A stretch of 64,000 bases of DNA from Polytrichum commune (taxonomy: Eukaryota; Streptophyta; Polytrichopsida; Polytrichales; Polytrichaceae): positions 56,931,554-56,995,553 of the forward strand of contig OX485803.1 in the NCBI GenBank assembly GCA_950295325.1, written 5' to 3'. Both the position numbers and the translations under genes were made by a program. Positions 1 through 11,246 of the stretch are shown here, in pieces. The notes under the pieces were generated by a model. That model made no database searches, had not been told where the DNA came from, and was given only the letters and a program-made list of their open reading frames with translations. Position 1 is the first letter of the stretch. Each line of letters starts with the position of its first letter.

Positions 1-1984
1 GAGTGAATGAGGATAGGTAAGGAGAACTTGGATTGAGTAGTTAGTGAGTAGGCTAGTACAAATGGATGGAGACAACCAAAGTGACTCAAGAGGCAAGTGC
101 ATTCGAATTGGGATGAATGGAGGATCACATGGAGCGCACAAGTGGACCACCTCATCATGGCCACTTAATGGGGAAGGCCCAAGGAAGAATGCAAGGTGGA
201 GGATAAGCAAATTCTCAAAGCACCAATCAAATCACGAGTTAAGCATCGTGGTTTGAATTAAGTGGTGAGCGACGATTTGGGAAAGTAAGGGGAGAAAGTT
301 ATGGCGGCGGAAAGCGAAGGAGGCTAAGTTTGGGTTGAAGCATCCCAAGTTTGGTAAAGTGTGGTAGGTAGAAAGCCAAGGCTAGTTAAATGTTCGAATT
401 AGGATCCTTGTTGATCATTTGAGGGAGGAAGGCTTAGAAGATAGGATTGGCGCCTACTAAGTAGGAGGAAATCTCAAGGGCTTATCGTGAGCCTTGAGGG
501 TGCTCACCCCCTCAAGCTTACTATATAATCCCTCATTCTTCCCTCACTCATCCTCTCTTTCCTTTGTGCTCCAAGGCACCCCACGAGTTATAAGTGTGGG
601 TGTGGGAAGCCATATTGGAGCACATGTGTGTGCTTAGTTTTTAGTTTGAGAGCCAAGGCTTGTTAGCCTTGAAGAGGGCTTGACCTCTTGGTAGAATTAG
701 TGTTGACGTGAAGGATTTTAAAGTTAATTCATGATTCCAATTTGTGGTACTTAAAGTTCATGTTTTGAATACACGTGGTTGCAAGTTCCATGTTTAAGAG
801 TTGAGCACTTGATGTTGTGATGAGTGCAAAAATATACTTGTGTGGATTAGTTAGTCTTAGTGAAGTTAGGAAATTCTCTCTCCCCCTCTCCTCTCTAGGA
901 TTTTAGGATTTTAGGATTAGAGAAGAATTGTGTGATTAGAAAGGGGTTGTTAGTAGAATTAGGGAAATTAGGTAGGAAGATTAGTTAAGGGCTTGAATAA
1001 TTAGTGAGGTAGTTGGGGATTACAACTACAAAGTTGTGGGTTCATGAAGGAGCTGGGTTTATGAAGGAGCTGGGTTTGTTTAGTTAGAAAGTAAAGAGCT
1101 GGGTTTATGAAGGACCTGAGTTTGTTTAGTTAGAAGCTAAGGAGCTGGGTTCATGAAGGAGCTGGGTTTATGAAGGAGCTGAGTTTGTTTAGTTAGAAGC
1201 TAAGAAGCTGGGTTCATGAAGGAGCTGGGTTTATGAAGGAGCTAGGTTTATGTAATTAGAAAGTAAAGAGATGGGTTCATGAAGGAGCTTAGTAGATAGC
1301 CTACCTAATTAGCTCATAGACAAGTAGTTAGTTACATTATGCTAGTTAGTGTTATGTGTGGCTTTCACAAGTAAATGTATTTGAGATTGACTATAGAGAA
1401 TAGTGTTTTTTTTAACACTTGCATCCTCTCTTTAAAAATAAACCACGTACACAACTTAATGGAGAATGTGGAGCACTCTCGCGATGGCAAAACAAAGGAA
1501 GCAAAGACCAAAGGTGCGAGGGAGAGATTGACATAAGTCACATAAGTATTTCTTAATACTTAAAGGCTTATGTACGGTATGGAGACACCAAGTGAGACCT
1601 CTTATAGTAGCGATACGGAATACACAAGTGATAGTTCAAGTGGTAGTATAGAGTCAACGGCACGGACTTCATTTAGGAGAGGGATATCCTTAAGGGCTTG
1701 TGTAGCTAAAGCGGCCGGATGGACGTTAGAAGCAAACAAAGACAAAATAGCACCCGAGCATAAGGAGGTTAAAATAACATAGTTAACTTGTGCATTCTCC
1801 ACATACGTATTGAAATCGTACATTGAGTTGTTAAAAGTGAAATTCCAGTTAAATCCAAGACCACTTGAAGGGTGAACCTTGCACTATGGACTCATCCAAG
1901 TCCAAATCCAATACCGCGGAGGAATGTGAGCCCAAACCCACTACTCGGACTACGGACGCTTAAGGGTGGAGGGTTTGGCCTCAC
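1..1984 (-). repeat. Dispersed repeat R2, inverted partial copy running off the window start
   Basis: Read on the minus strand, this stretch starts at about 1984 with TGTGAGGCCAAACC and continues with a block (about 1918-1984) that closely matches 19211-19285. A second weaker match is around 430-480, with the shared phrase 'cctcctacttagtagg', against 20430-20450. Like the copy at 19.2-20.7 kb it carries a tandem array in its middle. No long ORF, transposase or reverse transcriptase is visible. The family could be a non-autonomous LTR or DNA element. The other end lies outside the window. Confidence 0.5.
1035..1295. repeat. Minisatellite inside R2
   Basis: About a dozen imperfect copies of a 17-19 bp motif, 'gagctgggtttatgaag', are arranged in a higher-order unit of roughly 65-68 bp that also contains 'tttgtttagttagaagctaag'. 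Copies differ by single bases and by the presence or absence of the second half. It has no coding role that I can see. Confidence 0.85.
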
Positions 1985-2485
1985 ACCAACTTTCTTTGTG
2001 TTTGGCAACCCATCTTCTTAGTTGGCAGCACTCCCTCACACCTGTAATCATCCTCCACCACCCTGCATTGCTTCCCTGGGAGCAGCGCATAGCAACCTTC
2101 TCCCTCGGCCCCCTCGGCCCCCTCACACACCCCGCACACCCACACGGAGATCCCCCTAGGGCGCTCGGCCCACCGAACTGGCAACAATCCCTGGATCCGG
2201 AATTCGGGCAAGGATAACGGTTCTACCCCAAACCCGCCATGCACCTAGTCCTTAATGAACACCCCGTTTGACTTAAACAAACATTAATGCGGCCATCCCC
2301 TCTTCCTTTCAATCAATAATTTCCTAACAAAACCCAACCAAGCCTAACCTTCACACTTAACTCCCCACAATCTAAATAACTAATTCACTATTTTTACTTT
2401 TTGTGTCTTAGGCCGCTCCTACTCATACGAAACCACTACTCTATCTTAATCCAATTAATGTGTAAATTCTAATGCCTCCCGTTTG
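1985..2485. other. Intergenic, no feature recognised
   Basis: The stretch is C-rich at 2040-2200 and then AT-rich. Short ORFs occur on both strands here, but none has a recognisable motif or repeated homologue in the window. It lies downstream of the decayed LRR sequence and next to the R2 repeat. Confidence 0.4.
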
Positions 2486-2795
2486 TTATTGCTTAAACTC
2501 CCCAAGCAACCACACCCGCCAAGGTCTTTTAATGTTAAGAACGCATGTGGGCACAACTTTGGGCTCACAACAAGTCTCCAAACTCATGTCATTCAAAATG
2601 CCCAAACTTATCCTACCGTAAATCAATGATGCTAAGTCTATCATAAAACATTTGAAGTTGAAAGAGCGTGCAACAAGTGAACAAATGCACTCTATGTTGT
2701 TGATAATATTTGATATCTCCTTTTCGTTGCTATGACATGTCAATACGCAAAGTAAGCTCAAGTCTGCAATGCCTCGGATATTGCCCTCAAGCTCC
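2486..2795 (-). pseudogene. Fragment of a second LRR exon (5' part)
   Basis: The minus-strand reading contains ISNIINNIECICSLVARSF followed by NFKCFMIDL. This closely matches ISTVINNMECICTLAIRSF followed by NLKCFMIDL at about 7925-8035, which lies just after the start of the LRR exon of the neighbouring receptor gene. Both are on the minus strand, so this is a direct, truncated duplicate of the region before the LRRs. It stands downstream of the decayed LRR array, and the homology fades toward 2486. It probably arose by unequal exchange in a receptor cluster, or it is the 5' edge of a former neighbouring paralogue. Confidence 0.6.
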
Positions 2796-4825
2796 TCCAT
2801 CATGTCCAACCAAGGGTTGTCAAAAAACTCAAATCCCTCACTTCCTCCTGTATCATTGTCAAGCTCGTACACCATGTCAAATCAAGGGTTGTCAACGAAC
2901 TCAAGTACCCACATTCCTCTGGTATCATTGTCAACCTCGTACAATCTGCCAATTCAAAGGTTGTCAAACAACTCAAGTTCCCTAATTCCTCCCGTATTGT
3001 TGTCAAGGTCACCTCAAATCAAAGAATGTAAAAAAAACTCAAGTTTGCCAATCCCTCTGGTATCATTGTGAAGCTCTTATACCCTCTCAAATCAAGGGTT
3101 AAGAAAGAACTCAAGTTCCCAATCCATTTGGTAACGTTGTCAAGCTCGTACACCTTCTCAAATGAAAGGTTGCCAAGAGGTTCAAATGAATTCCCCAATC
3201 CCTCCAGTATCATTGTCAAGCTCTCACACTAGCTCAAATCCAGGGTTGTCAAAGAACTGGAGTTTCCCAATCCCCAGGAATTGTTGTGAAGTTCGTACAC
3301 CCTCTCAAATGAAGGGTCCTCAAAGAACTCAAGTTCCCCAATCCCTCCGGTATCATTGTCAAACTAGTTACCACGTCAAATGAAAGGTTGTCAAGGAACT
3401 CAAGTTCCCCAATCCCTTTGGTATCGTTGTCAACTTCGTACAATAGCTCAAATCAAGAATTGTCAAAGAAATCAAGTTCCCCAATCTCCGGTATTGTTGT
3501 CAAACTCGTACACTCAATAAAATGAAGGGTTGTCAAAATACTCAAGTTCCGCAATCCATTAAGAATCATTGTCAAGCTCTCACAATAGCTTAAATCAAGG
3601 GTTGTCAAGGAACTAAAGTTTCCCAATCCCTCCACCACCGTTGTCAAGCTCATACACCCTCTCAAACAAAGTGTTAGCAAAGAACTCAAGTTCCCCAAAC
3701 CCTGGGGTATCGCTCGTACACTCTATCAAATGAAGGGTTGTCAATGAAGTCAAATTCCCCAATGCCTCCGGTAACGTTGTCAAGCTCTTATAGTAGCTTA
3801 AATCAAGGGTTGTCAAAGAACTCAAGTCCCCCATTTCCTCCGATATCGTTGTCAACCTCTTACACCCTCTCAAATGAAGGGTTGTCAAAGAACACAAGTT
3901 CCCCAATCCCTCCGGTATTGTTGTCAAGCTCATACACCCCATCAAATGAAGGATTGTCAAGAAACTCAAGTTCCCCAATTTGTTTGGTATGGTTGTCAAG
4001 CTCGTACACCCTCTCAAATGAATGGTTGTCAAGGAACTCAAATTCCCCAATGCCTCCGGTATTGTTGTCAAGCTCATAGAGTTGAACAAATCAAGGATTG
4101 TCAAAGAAGTCAAGTTCCCCAATTCGTCGAGTATCGTCCTCAAGCTCGTACACCCTCGGGGGGTTCACTGGTGAAAATCGTAGAACAACGTGCGATAAAA
4201 AATAGGGTCCAATATATTCATTGTAGATAAATTTTGTAAAAAATGTACATGTAAAATAGGGGACTTTAAAATAGTGAAACATGTTTACATGTAAAATACC
4301 ATCACCTTATAATCTTTTCTACAAGGTAAATAACACCCCCAATAAATAGGTCCCGAACGCACGTATATGCAAAATATAAGAGGGAGTGAACCCCCCGAGT
4401 GTATACCCTCTCAAATGAAGGCTTCTCAAAGAACTCAAATTCCCCAATCCATCCGGTATCGTTGTTGAGCTCATACACCCTCTCAAACGAAGTGTTATCA
4501 AAGAACTCAAGTTCCCCACACCTTGCGGTATTGTTATCAAGCTCATTGAGTGGAGAAAATTAAGGGTTCTCAAAGAACTCAAGTTCCCCAATCCCTCCGG
4601 TATCGTTTTCAAACTCTCACAGTACCTCAAATCAAGAGTTGTCAAATAACTCAAATTCACCAATCCCTCTGGTATCGTTGTCTAGCTTTGAAAATCTTTC
4701 AAATCAAGGGTTTTCAAAAAACTCAAGTTCCCCAATTCCTTCGGTATCGTTGTCAAGCTCTTACACTCACTCAACTCAAGGGTTGTCAAAGAACTCAAAT
4801 TCACCAATCCCTCCGATATCGTTGT
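2796..4825 (-). pseudogene. Decayed LRR array downstream of the receptor stop codon
   Basis: The 72-bp LRR-coding unit (LGNLSSLTTLxLxxCxSLTTIPEG pattern) continues for about 2 kb beyond the TAG at 4826-4828. It is cut by several in-frame stops and frameshifts, and long open runs remain at about 4663-4319 and 4143-3613. The first two stops arise at the same repeat position, a leucine TTG changed to TAG at 4826-4828 and again near 4684, in two neighbouring duplicated units. The tail either is the lost C-terminus of the receptor or belongs to an adjacent collapsed paralogue. A 245-bp MITE sits inside it at 4155-4399. Confidence 0.75.
4155..4399. mobile_element. MITE (hAT-like, 245 bp) inserted in an LRR repeat
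   Basis: The ends are a perfect 15-bp inverted repeat, CTCGGGGGGTTCACT at 4155-4169 and its complement at 4385-4399. The flanks cgtacacc (4147-4154) and tgtatacc (4400-4407) look like an 8-bp target duplication with two transitions. Removing the element and one flank restores the normal LRR unit 'gctcgtacaccctctcaaatg', so the many intact neighbouring units act as empty sites. The interior is AT-rich and non-coding. An 8-bp duplication is typical of hAT and P superfamilies. Confidence 0.75.
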
Positions 4826-7700
4826 CTAGGTTTGACAATCTTTCAAATCAAGGGTTTTCAAAAAACTCAAGTTCCCCAATCCCTTTGGTATCATAGTCAA
4901 GCTCTTACACTCACTCAAATTAAGGGTTGTCAAAGAACTCAAGTTCCCCAATCCCTCCGGTATTGTTGTTAAGCTCCCACAGTAGCTCAAATCAAGGGTT
5001 TTCAAAGAACTTAAGTTTCCCAATCCCTCCGGTATCGTCTTCAAGCTTGTACACCCTCTTAGTTGAAGGGTTCTCAAAGAACTCAAGTTCCCCAATCCCT
5101 CCGGTATCGTTGTCAAGCTCGTACACTTTGTCAAATCAAGGGTTTCCAATGAACTCAAGTTCCCCAATCCCTCCGGTATAGTTGTCAAGCTCGTACACTC
5201 TATCAAATGAAGGGTTGTCAAAGAACTCAAGTTCCCCAATCCCTCTAGTATCGATGTCAAGCTCTTGCAGTAGCTCAAATCAAAGGTTGTCAAAGAACTC
5301 AAGTTCCCCAATCCCTCTGGAATCGTTGTCAAGCTCGTACACCCTCTCAAATGAAGGGTTGTCAAAGAACTCAAATTCTCCAAAGCCTCCGGTATCGTTG
5401 TCAAGCTCGTAGAGTTGAGCAATTTAAGGGTTCTCAAAGAACTCAAGTTCCCCAATCCCTCCGGTATCGTCGTCAAACTCTCACAATAGCTCAAATCAAG
5501 GGTTGTCAAAGAACTCAAGTTCCCCAATCCCTCCGGTATCATTGTCAAGCTCCAACAGTCTTTCAAATTAAGGGTTGTCAAAGAAGTCAAGCTTGCCAAT
5601 CCCTCTGGTGTCCTTGCCAAGCTATTGCACCCTTTCAAATAAAGGGTTGTCAAAGAACTCAAATTCCCCAATCCCTTCGGTATCGTTGTCAAGCTCTCAC
5701 AGTAGCTCAAATCAAGGGTTCTCAAACAACTTAAGTTTCCCAATCCCTCTGGTATCGTTGTCAGACTTGTACACCCTCTTAATTGAAGGGTTTTCAAAAA
5801 AATCAAGTTCCGCAATCCCTCCGGTATCGTTGTCAAGCTCGTACAACCTCTCAAATGAAGGGTTGTCAAAGAGCTCAACTTCCCCAATCTCTCTGGTATC
5901 CTTGTCAAGTTCCCACATGAGCTCAAATCAAGGGTTGTCAAAGAACTCAAGTTTTCCAATCCCTCTGGTATTGTTGTCAAGCTCGTACACCCTGTCAATT
6001 GAAGGTTTCTCAAAGAACTCAAGTTCCCCAATCCCTCCGGTATCGTTGTTAAGCTCTTACATTTTGTCATATCAAGGGTTTTCAAAGAACTCAAGTTCCC
6101 CAATCCCTCCGGTATTGTTGTCAAGCTCGTACACTTTTTCAAGTCAAGGGTTTTCAAAGAACTAAAGTTCCCCAATCCCTCCGGTATCGTTGTCAAGCTC
6201 GTACATTCTATCAAATGAAGAGTTGTCAATGAACTCGAGTTTCCCAATGCCTCGGGTATCGTTGTCAAGCTCGTACACCCTCTCAAATGAAGGGTTCTCA
6301 AAAAGTTCAAGTTCCCCAAACTCTCCGGTATTGTTGTCAAGCTCGTACACTTTGTCAAATCAAGGGTTGTCAAAGAACTCAAGTTCCCCAATCCCTCCGG
6401 TATCGTTGTCAAGCTCGTACACTGTGTCAAATCAAGGGTTGTCAAAGAACTCAAGTTCCCCAATCCCTCCGGTATCGTTGTCAAACTCCTACACCCTGTC
6501 AAATCAAGGGTTGTCAAAGAACTCAAGTTCCCCAATCCCTCCGGTATCGTTGTCAAGCTCTCACACCTTTTCAAATAAAGGGTTGTCAAAGAAGTCAATT
6601 TCCCCAATCCCTCCGGTATTGTTGTCAAACTCTCATTGTAGCACAAAGCAAGGGATGTCAAAGAAGTCAAGTTTCCAAGATTTTCAGGTATCATTGTCAA
6701 CCTTGCACAAAATCTCAAACTAAGGCATCTCAAAGAACTCAAGTTCCCCAATCCTTCCGGTATCGTTGTCAAGCTCCTACACCCCGCCAAACCAAGTTCT
6801 TCCAAAGAACTCAAGTTCCCCAATCCCTCCGGTATCGTTGTCAACCTGTTACAATCCGAGAAGTGAAGGAATCTCAAAGAACTCAAGTTCCCCAATCCCT
6901 CCGGCATCGTTGTCAACCTCTTACACTCCCTCAAATTAAGTGTTGTCAAAGAACTCAAGTTCCCGAATCCCTCCGGTATCGTTGTCAACCTCTTACACTG
7001 TCTCAAATCAAGGTTTGTCAAAGAACTCAAGTTCCCCAATCCCTCCGGTATCGTTGACATGCTTGTACACCCTCCCAAACGAAGTGTTGTCAAAGAACTC
7101 AAGTTCCCCAATCCATCTGGTATCGTCATCAACCTTTTACACCGTGTCAAATCGAGGGTTGTCAAAGAACTCAAGTTCCCAAATCCCTCCGGTAGCGTTG
7201 TCAAGCTCTTACAGTAGCTCAAATCAAGTGTTCTCAAAGAACTCAAGTTTCCCAATCCCTCCGGTATCTTTATCAAGCGTGTACACATATTCAAGTCAAT
7301 GGTTGTCAAAGAACTCAAGCTCCCCAATCTCTCCGGTATCGTTGTCAAGCTCCAACAATCTTTCAAATCAAGGATTGTCAAAGAACTCAAGTTTCCCAAT
7401 CCCTCTGGTATCGTTGTCAAGCTCGTACACCCTCTCAAATCAAAGGTTATCAAAGAAGTTAAGTTCCCCAATCCCTCCGGTATCATTGTCAAGCTTTCAC
7501 ACCCTCTCAAATCAAGGGTTGTCAAAGAAGTTAAGTTCCGCAATCCCTCTGGTATCGTTGTCAAGCTTTTACACCTTGTCAAATGAAGGGTTGTCAAAGA
7601 AGTTAAGTTCCCCAATCCCCCTGGTATCGTTGTCAAGCGCACACAATAGCTCAAATCAAGGGTTGTCAAAGAAGTCAGATTCTCCAATTCCTTTGGTAAT
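4826..7700. repeat. 72-bp tandem repeat array encoding the LRRs
   Basis: The LRR exon is a tandem array at DNA level, with unit length of 72 bp and about 39 units. Adjacent units are so alike that antisense frames also stay open for hundreds of bases, producing Ser/Pro-rich or Gln/Arg-rich readings on the plus strand that are not genes. Near 4680-4830 a 144-bp double unit is itself duplicated, showing recent slippage or unequal exchange. Such homogeneity points to ongoing expansion and contraction of the ligand-sensing region. Confidence 0.9.
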
Positions 7701-10700
7701 GTTGTTAAATTTGAACCATTTAGATCTACTTCTATGAGAGTGGTGATGGAAAACATTTCTTTGGCTATATTATTCAGGAATGAACATCCTCGCAATTGCA
7801 ATACTTGTAATTTCACAATAGATTTCCAGAGATCTGCATTTGTTAATAGATTTGCACAAGTTTTGAAACTCATGTTATCCCAAGGCCTCCAAATCCTCTT
7901 ATGCCAAATCCTCATATTCCTTTCACCCTTAAATGTTGCTTGTAAGTCTATCATAAAACATTTCAAATTGAAAGAACGTATAGCAAGTGTACATATGCAC
8001 TCCATGTTGTTGATGACAGTTGAAATCTTCATGTCTTTACTTTGAAATCTCAATAGGCGAAGATAGCTCAAACTTCCATCTTGGATTTGTTGAACCTTAC
8101 ATAGCTTGTGGCTTATGTCATTGCCAAAGTAAAAACAACCTTCAAGTTTTCCCACATCCTGTTTTTAAGAATACATGAAAGTATTAGCATATTCTACTTG
8201 TGCAATATTTCTAAGTACTAGTACATGACATGAGTTTGTGCTAAGCATCTATAACATCCTAAAAGTTTACCAAATATTCACCCCAAATGTCATTCTAAAT
8301 GAAAGTTTTTCCATCAACCCAATTTTTTTAAGAAATGATTTGCAATTATAATACATAAGACAATGTCTCTATATAGCCAATGTTAATTACATACCAAGCA
8401 ACTTGTTAGTCCGTTTGCGTTCCAAATTCGAGTACCCGCATATTCTTTCTCAGCAATCATTTGTCCCATGGCACGCAGGTGGTCGTGCATTTGCAAAATT
8501 TCATCACCGTCACCATCAATTTCTATGGTTACCAATGCCCGATGGACCAAATTCTCCAATAAGGAAATTGGAGGGACGTTGTTATTGGTCCACATGTGTA
8601 AGGCTCTTTCTTTTGACATGCCACTAAGATGCACATCTCCACCGAAGAAGCAAGCTATGTCCAGAAACATATTTTTTTCTTCTTGAGTTAAACCATCATC
8701 AAAGCTTATTCTCAAGGTATTCCATATCTCATCATCCTCCCCGTCCAAATTTCTTCCCCTTTTCATCCTTTGCAATGCGCGTTCCCAACTTCGCAACTTT
8801 TCTTTTCCACGTAAGTATGCCCCCATGACTTTCAAAATCAAAGGCAAGCCCTTACAAGCTTCCACAATTATGCCGCGCATATCATTAAATTGTGGTGATA
8901 AATGAGATGCTTCCCAACAATAATGAATGTTGAAGAGAGTTTTTGCCGCATCATCATCTAACTTGCTCACATCAAATCTTCTACCAATGGCTCCCACACG
9001 ATTTCTAATTGCACCCCAATTACGCGTTGTTATAATAAGTGTGGTCCCCTTGCTCCGATCTAAGATGACTGTTGGTATAATGTCATCCACTTGAACTTCA
9101 TCCTTAACATCATCCAAGATCAAAAGGACCTTCTTTTTGTCCAACAATTCTTCCATCAACTTGTGCGCATGCACTAAATCCCTAGCTTCTATGTGCATGC
9201 CAAATTTTGATAAAATTTCACATAGGATATCAAGCAAACTCCTACTTTTCAACTGCCCCACAAAGCATGACGCATCGTATGTGGACTTCATATCATCAAA
9301 TATGGCCTTTGCCAATGTGGTCTTCCCTATTCCACCCATGCCGACAATACCCAAGGTATTCACTTCTTTGAGGTGATCTTTCACTCTTGCAAGGTTGTTC
9401 TCGATACTAACCACCATTGGATCATTCAACAATGTTCCATCAAACACCTTTACGTACAACACATATGTATGTCAATAAACACTATTATACCTTACCACCA
9501 AAAATGCATATTCAACTTCAAACTTCCACAATAAATAATCAAAGCAATTGATAACTTGCAAATAACTTTAATAGCAAACACATCGTAATGGAAAGTGGCA
9601 TTTACCTTTTCACTACCATGATTTGTTTCTTCTTTGCAACCTTTCGATGTTGTTGACATCTTATGAGAAAAGTTCTTGACTCCACCAAATTGGGGAACCA
9701 TATCACTCCAATATTTTCCCTTCATGAACATTTTCTTCAAGCCTATAAGTCTCTTGCAAATATCTGAGAATGTTGGCCTTTGTAAGGGATCTTCCCTCCA
9801 ACATTCCTCCATCAATTTGGTAAGTTCCCCACAATTGATAGGTAGCTCTGGCCTTTCACCCTTCTTTATGTTTAAAAGAATTTCGCTCACTTGATTTTTG
9901 TCATGAAATGGTGCCTTCTGTGAAAGAATCTCTGAACATGTCATAGCAAAAGACCATACATCCGCTTGGAAAGGGCATGCCATACAAGCTAGGTTTTTGA
10001 CCATTTGCTCAGGAGCCATATACCTTGGTGTACCAACAATATATTCAACCTTTTGTGTTTGCGGTTTGGTTTGAACTTCCAATTTGGAAGTGCCATAATC
10101 GATCAATTTGACATTGCATTGGTAAGGACTTGTATCCTTTGCTTTATCAATGGTCATGAAGCTTAAAAGCACATTGTCCGGCTTTAAGTCGAGATGGGCG
10201 ACATGCATGTCATGAAGATACCACATGCCGCTTCCAATTTGAAGCATAACATCAATTGCATCAACGTATGGTAAGAGTGTCTTATTGCACTTCTCCAACA
10301 TTTTTGTCAAATTCATGTCCATCAACTCCATCACCAAGTGTAACTCATTTTGTTCTTCGTCTATTCCACAACAAAAGTATTTGATGAGGTTTGGGTGGCT
10401 CAAGCCTGCCAAGATCCCAACTTCTTTGCGAAAACTAGAACAATCATCTGGAACCTTCAACAATTTTGTTGCACTTGGTAAACCCAACCATTCTGATTTG
10501 TACACTGATCCGGATGCACCTACACCCACTTGTTTCACCAACATAGGTTTTGGAAAGTCTTTAGGTATTTCCAAAGCATCCAATTCTCCACCTCTCACTT
10601 GTTGCAAGTCACATTTCAATCTCTTCAACAAATGCTTTGCTAATATGTGTTCTTTGGAGTCCTCCAGCACACCTTCAAGTTCCTTTTGCAAGTGTTGTTC

Positions 10701-11246
10701 ATCGCCTTCAACTTCCTTTAAAGTAGCCACATTCAAATCCTTACACATTGTGCGATTTTGTGGATTTGGATGGTTTGTCGAGTATATCTCATGCACCGCG
10801 TCCCAACAACACTTCAAATCAAACACGAGTTCCCGAAAGGCCTCTTTGTTGTCTAATTGGAAAAGAGTTGCACGACACCAATCTCCACTCCCACATTCGT
10901 TTACCAGTGCTCCCCCTTTTTGTATGATACGACGCAACTCCATCACCACAATGCTTACTTTGAAGGATTGCTTCATGCATGTGATCATCTCAATAATACC
11001 ATGCACGGTTGTAGGAAGCTTGTCCACAAGATTTGTGCATTGTCGCTTATTCAACACATCATCTCGTCGGACAATAGTTTGCATTTTGCTCATTTCTTCC
11101 TCTTCCCATTGCAAAAAATCCGAAAGCTCACATCCATGCGGTTTCTTTTTGTGAACAAGCGTCAAGAAATATACGAAGCAAGTGATGATGAACCGCCACA
11201 GCATTAAAAGTTGCTTCAACAAGAATTGCCCAACTTCGACGGCCAT
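4826..11246 (-). CDS. Kinase-NB-ARC-LRR immune receptor (moss PNL-type), three exons
   Basis: Probable intracellular immune receptor. Proposed exons are 11246-9606, 9447-8395 and 8158-4826 with phase-0 GT-AG introns of 158 and 236 bp (donor AAG|GTAAAT, donor TTG|GTATGT, acceptor ACAG|GAT), giving about 2008 residues. Exon 1 has a helical N-terminus with a hydrophobic stretch (about residues 8-31), then a kinase domain: glycine loop GVGASGSV, lysine in SATKLLK, HLDLKPDN catalytic loop (Leu replaces the usual Arg), DYG instead of DFG, and an APE motif. Exon 2 is NB-ARC: P-loop GMGGIGKTT, kinase-2 KKVLLILDDV, GLPL, and MHD in LQMHDHL. Exon 3 has about 39 near-identical 24-residue LRRs after a roughly 160-residue leader. 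The start is the ATG at 11246. The TAG stop falls inside an LRR whose array continues downstream, so the C-terminus may be truncated. Expression is not shown. Confidence 0.82.
8159..8394 (-). other. Intron 2 of the receptor gene
   Basis: This is a phase-0 intron between the NB-ARC and LRR exons. The donor is TTG|GTATGT (first intron base 8394) and the acceptor AACAG|GATGTG (last intron base 8159). It is AT-rich. In-frame stops lie in it, which supports splicing rather than two separate genes. Confidence 0.7.
9448..9605 (-). other. Intron 1 of the receptor gene
   Basis: This is a phase-0 intron between the kinase and NB-ARC exons. The donor is AAAAG|GTAAAT at 9605 and the acceptor GTAAAG|GTGTTT at 9448. 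Without splicing the kinase frame ends at 9492 and the NB-ARC frame opens separately. Confidence 0.65.

Noticed and set aside
1035-1295. CRISPR-like array
   Set aside because: The units are contiguous and imperfect with no unique spacers, and the context is a plant nuclear genome.
4927-7737. Long plus-strand ORFs with Ser/Pro-rich or Gln/Arg-rich repeats (for example 6287-7057, 6940-7737)
   Set aside because: They are antisense readings of the 72-bp LRR units. The repeated unit lacks stops in these frames, so they stay open by construction.
10285-11154. 289-codon plus-strand ORF
   Set aside because: It lies antisense to the N-terminal and kinase coding sequence, which has clear domain motifs on the minus strand.
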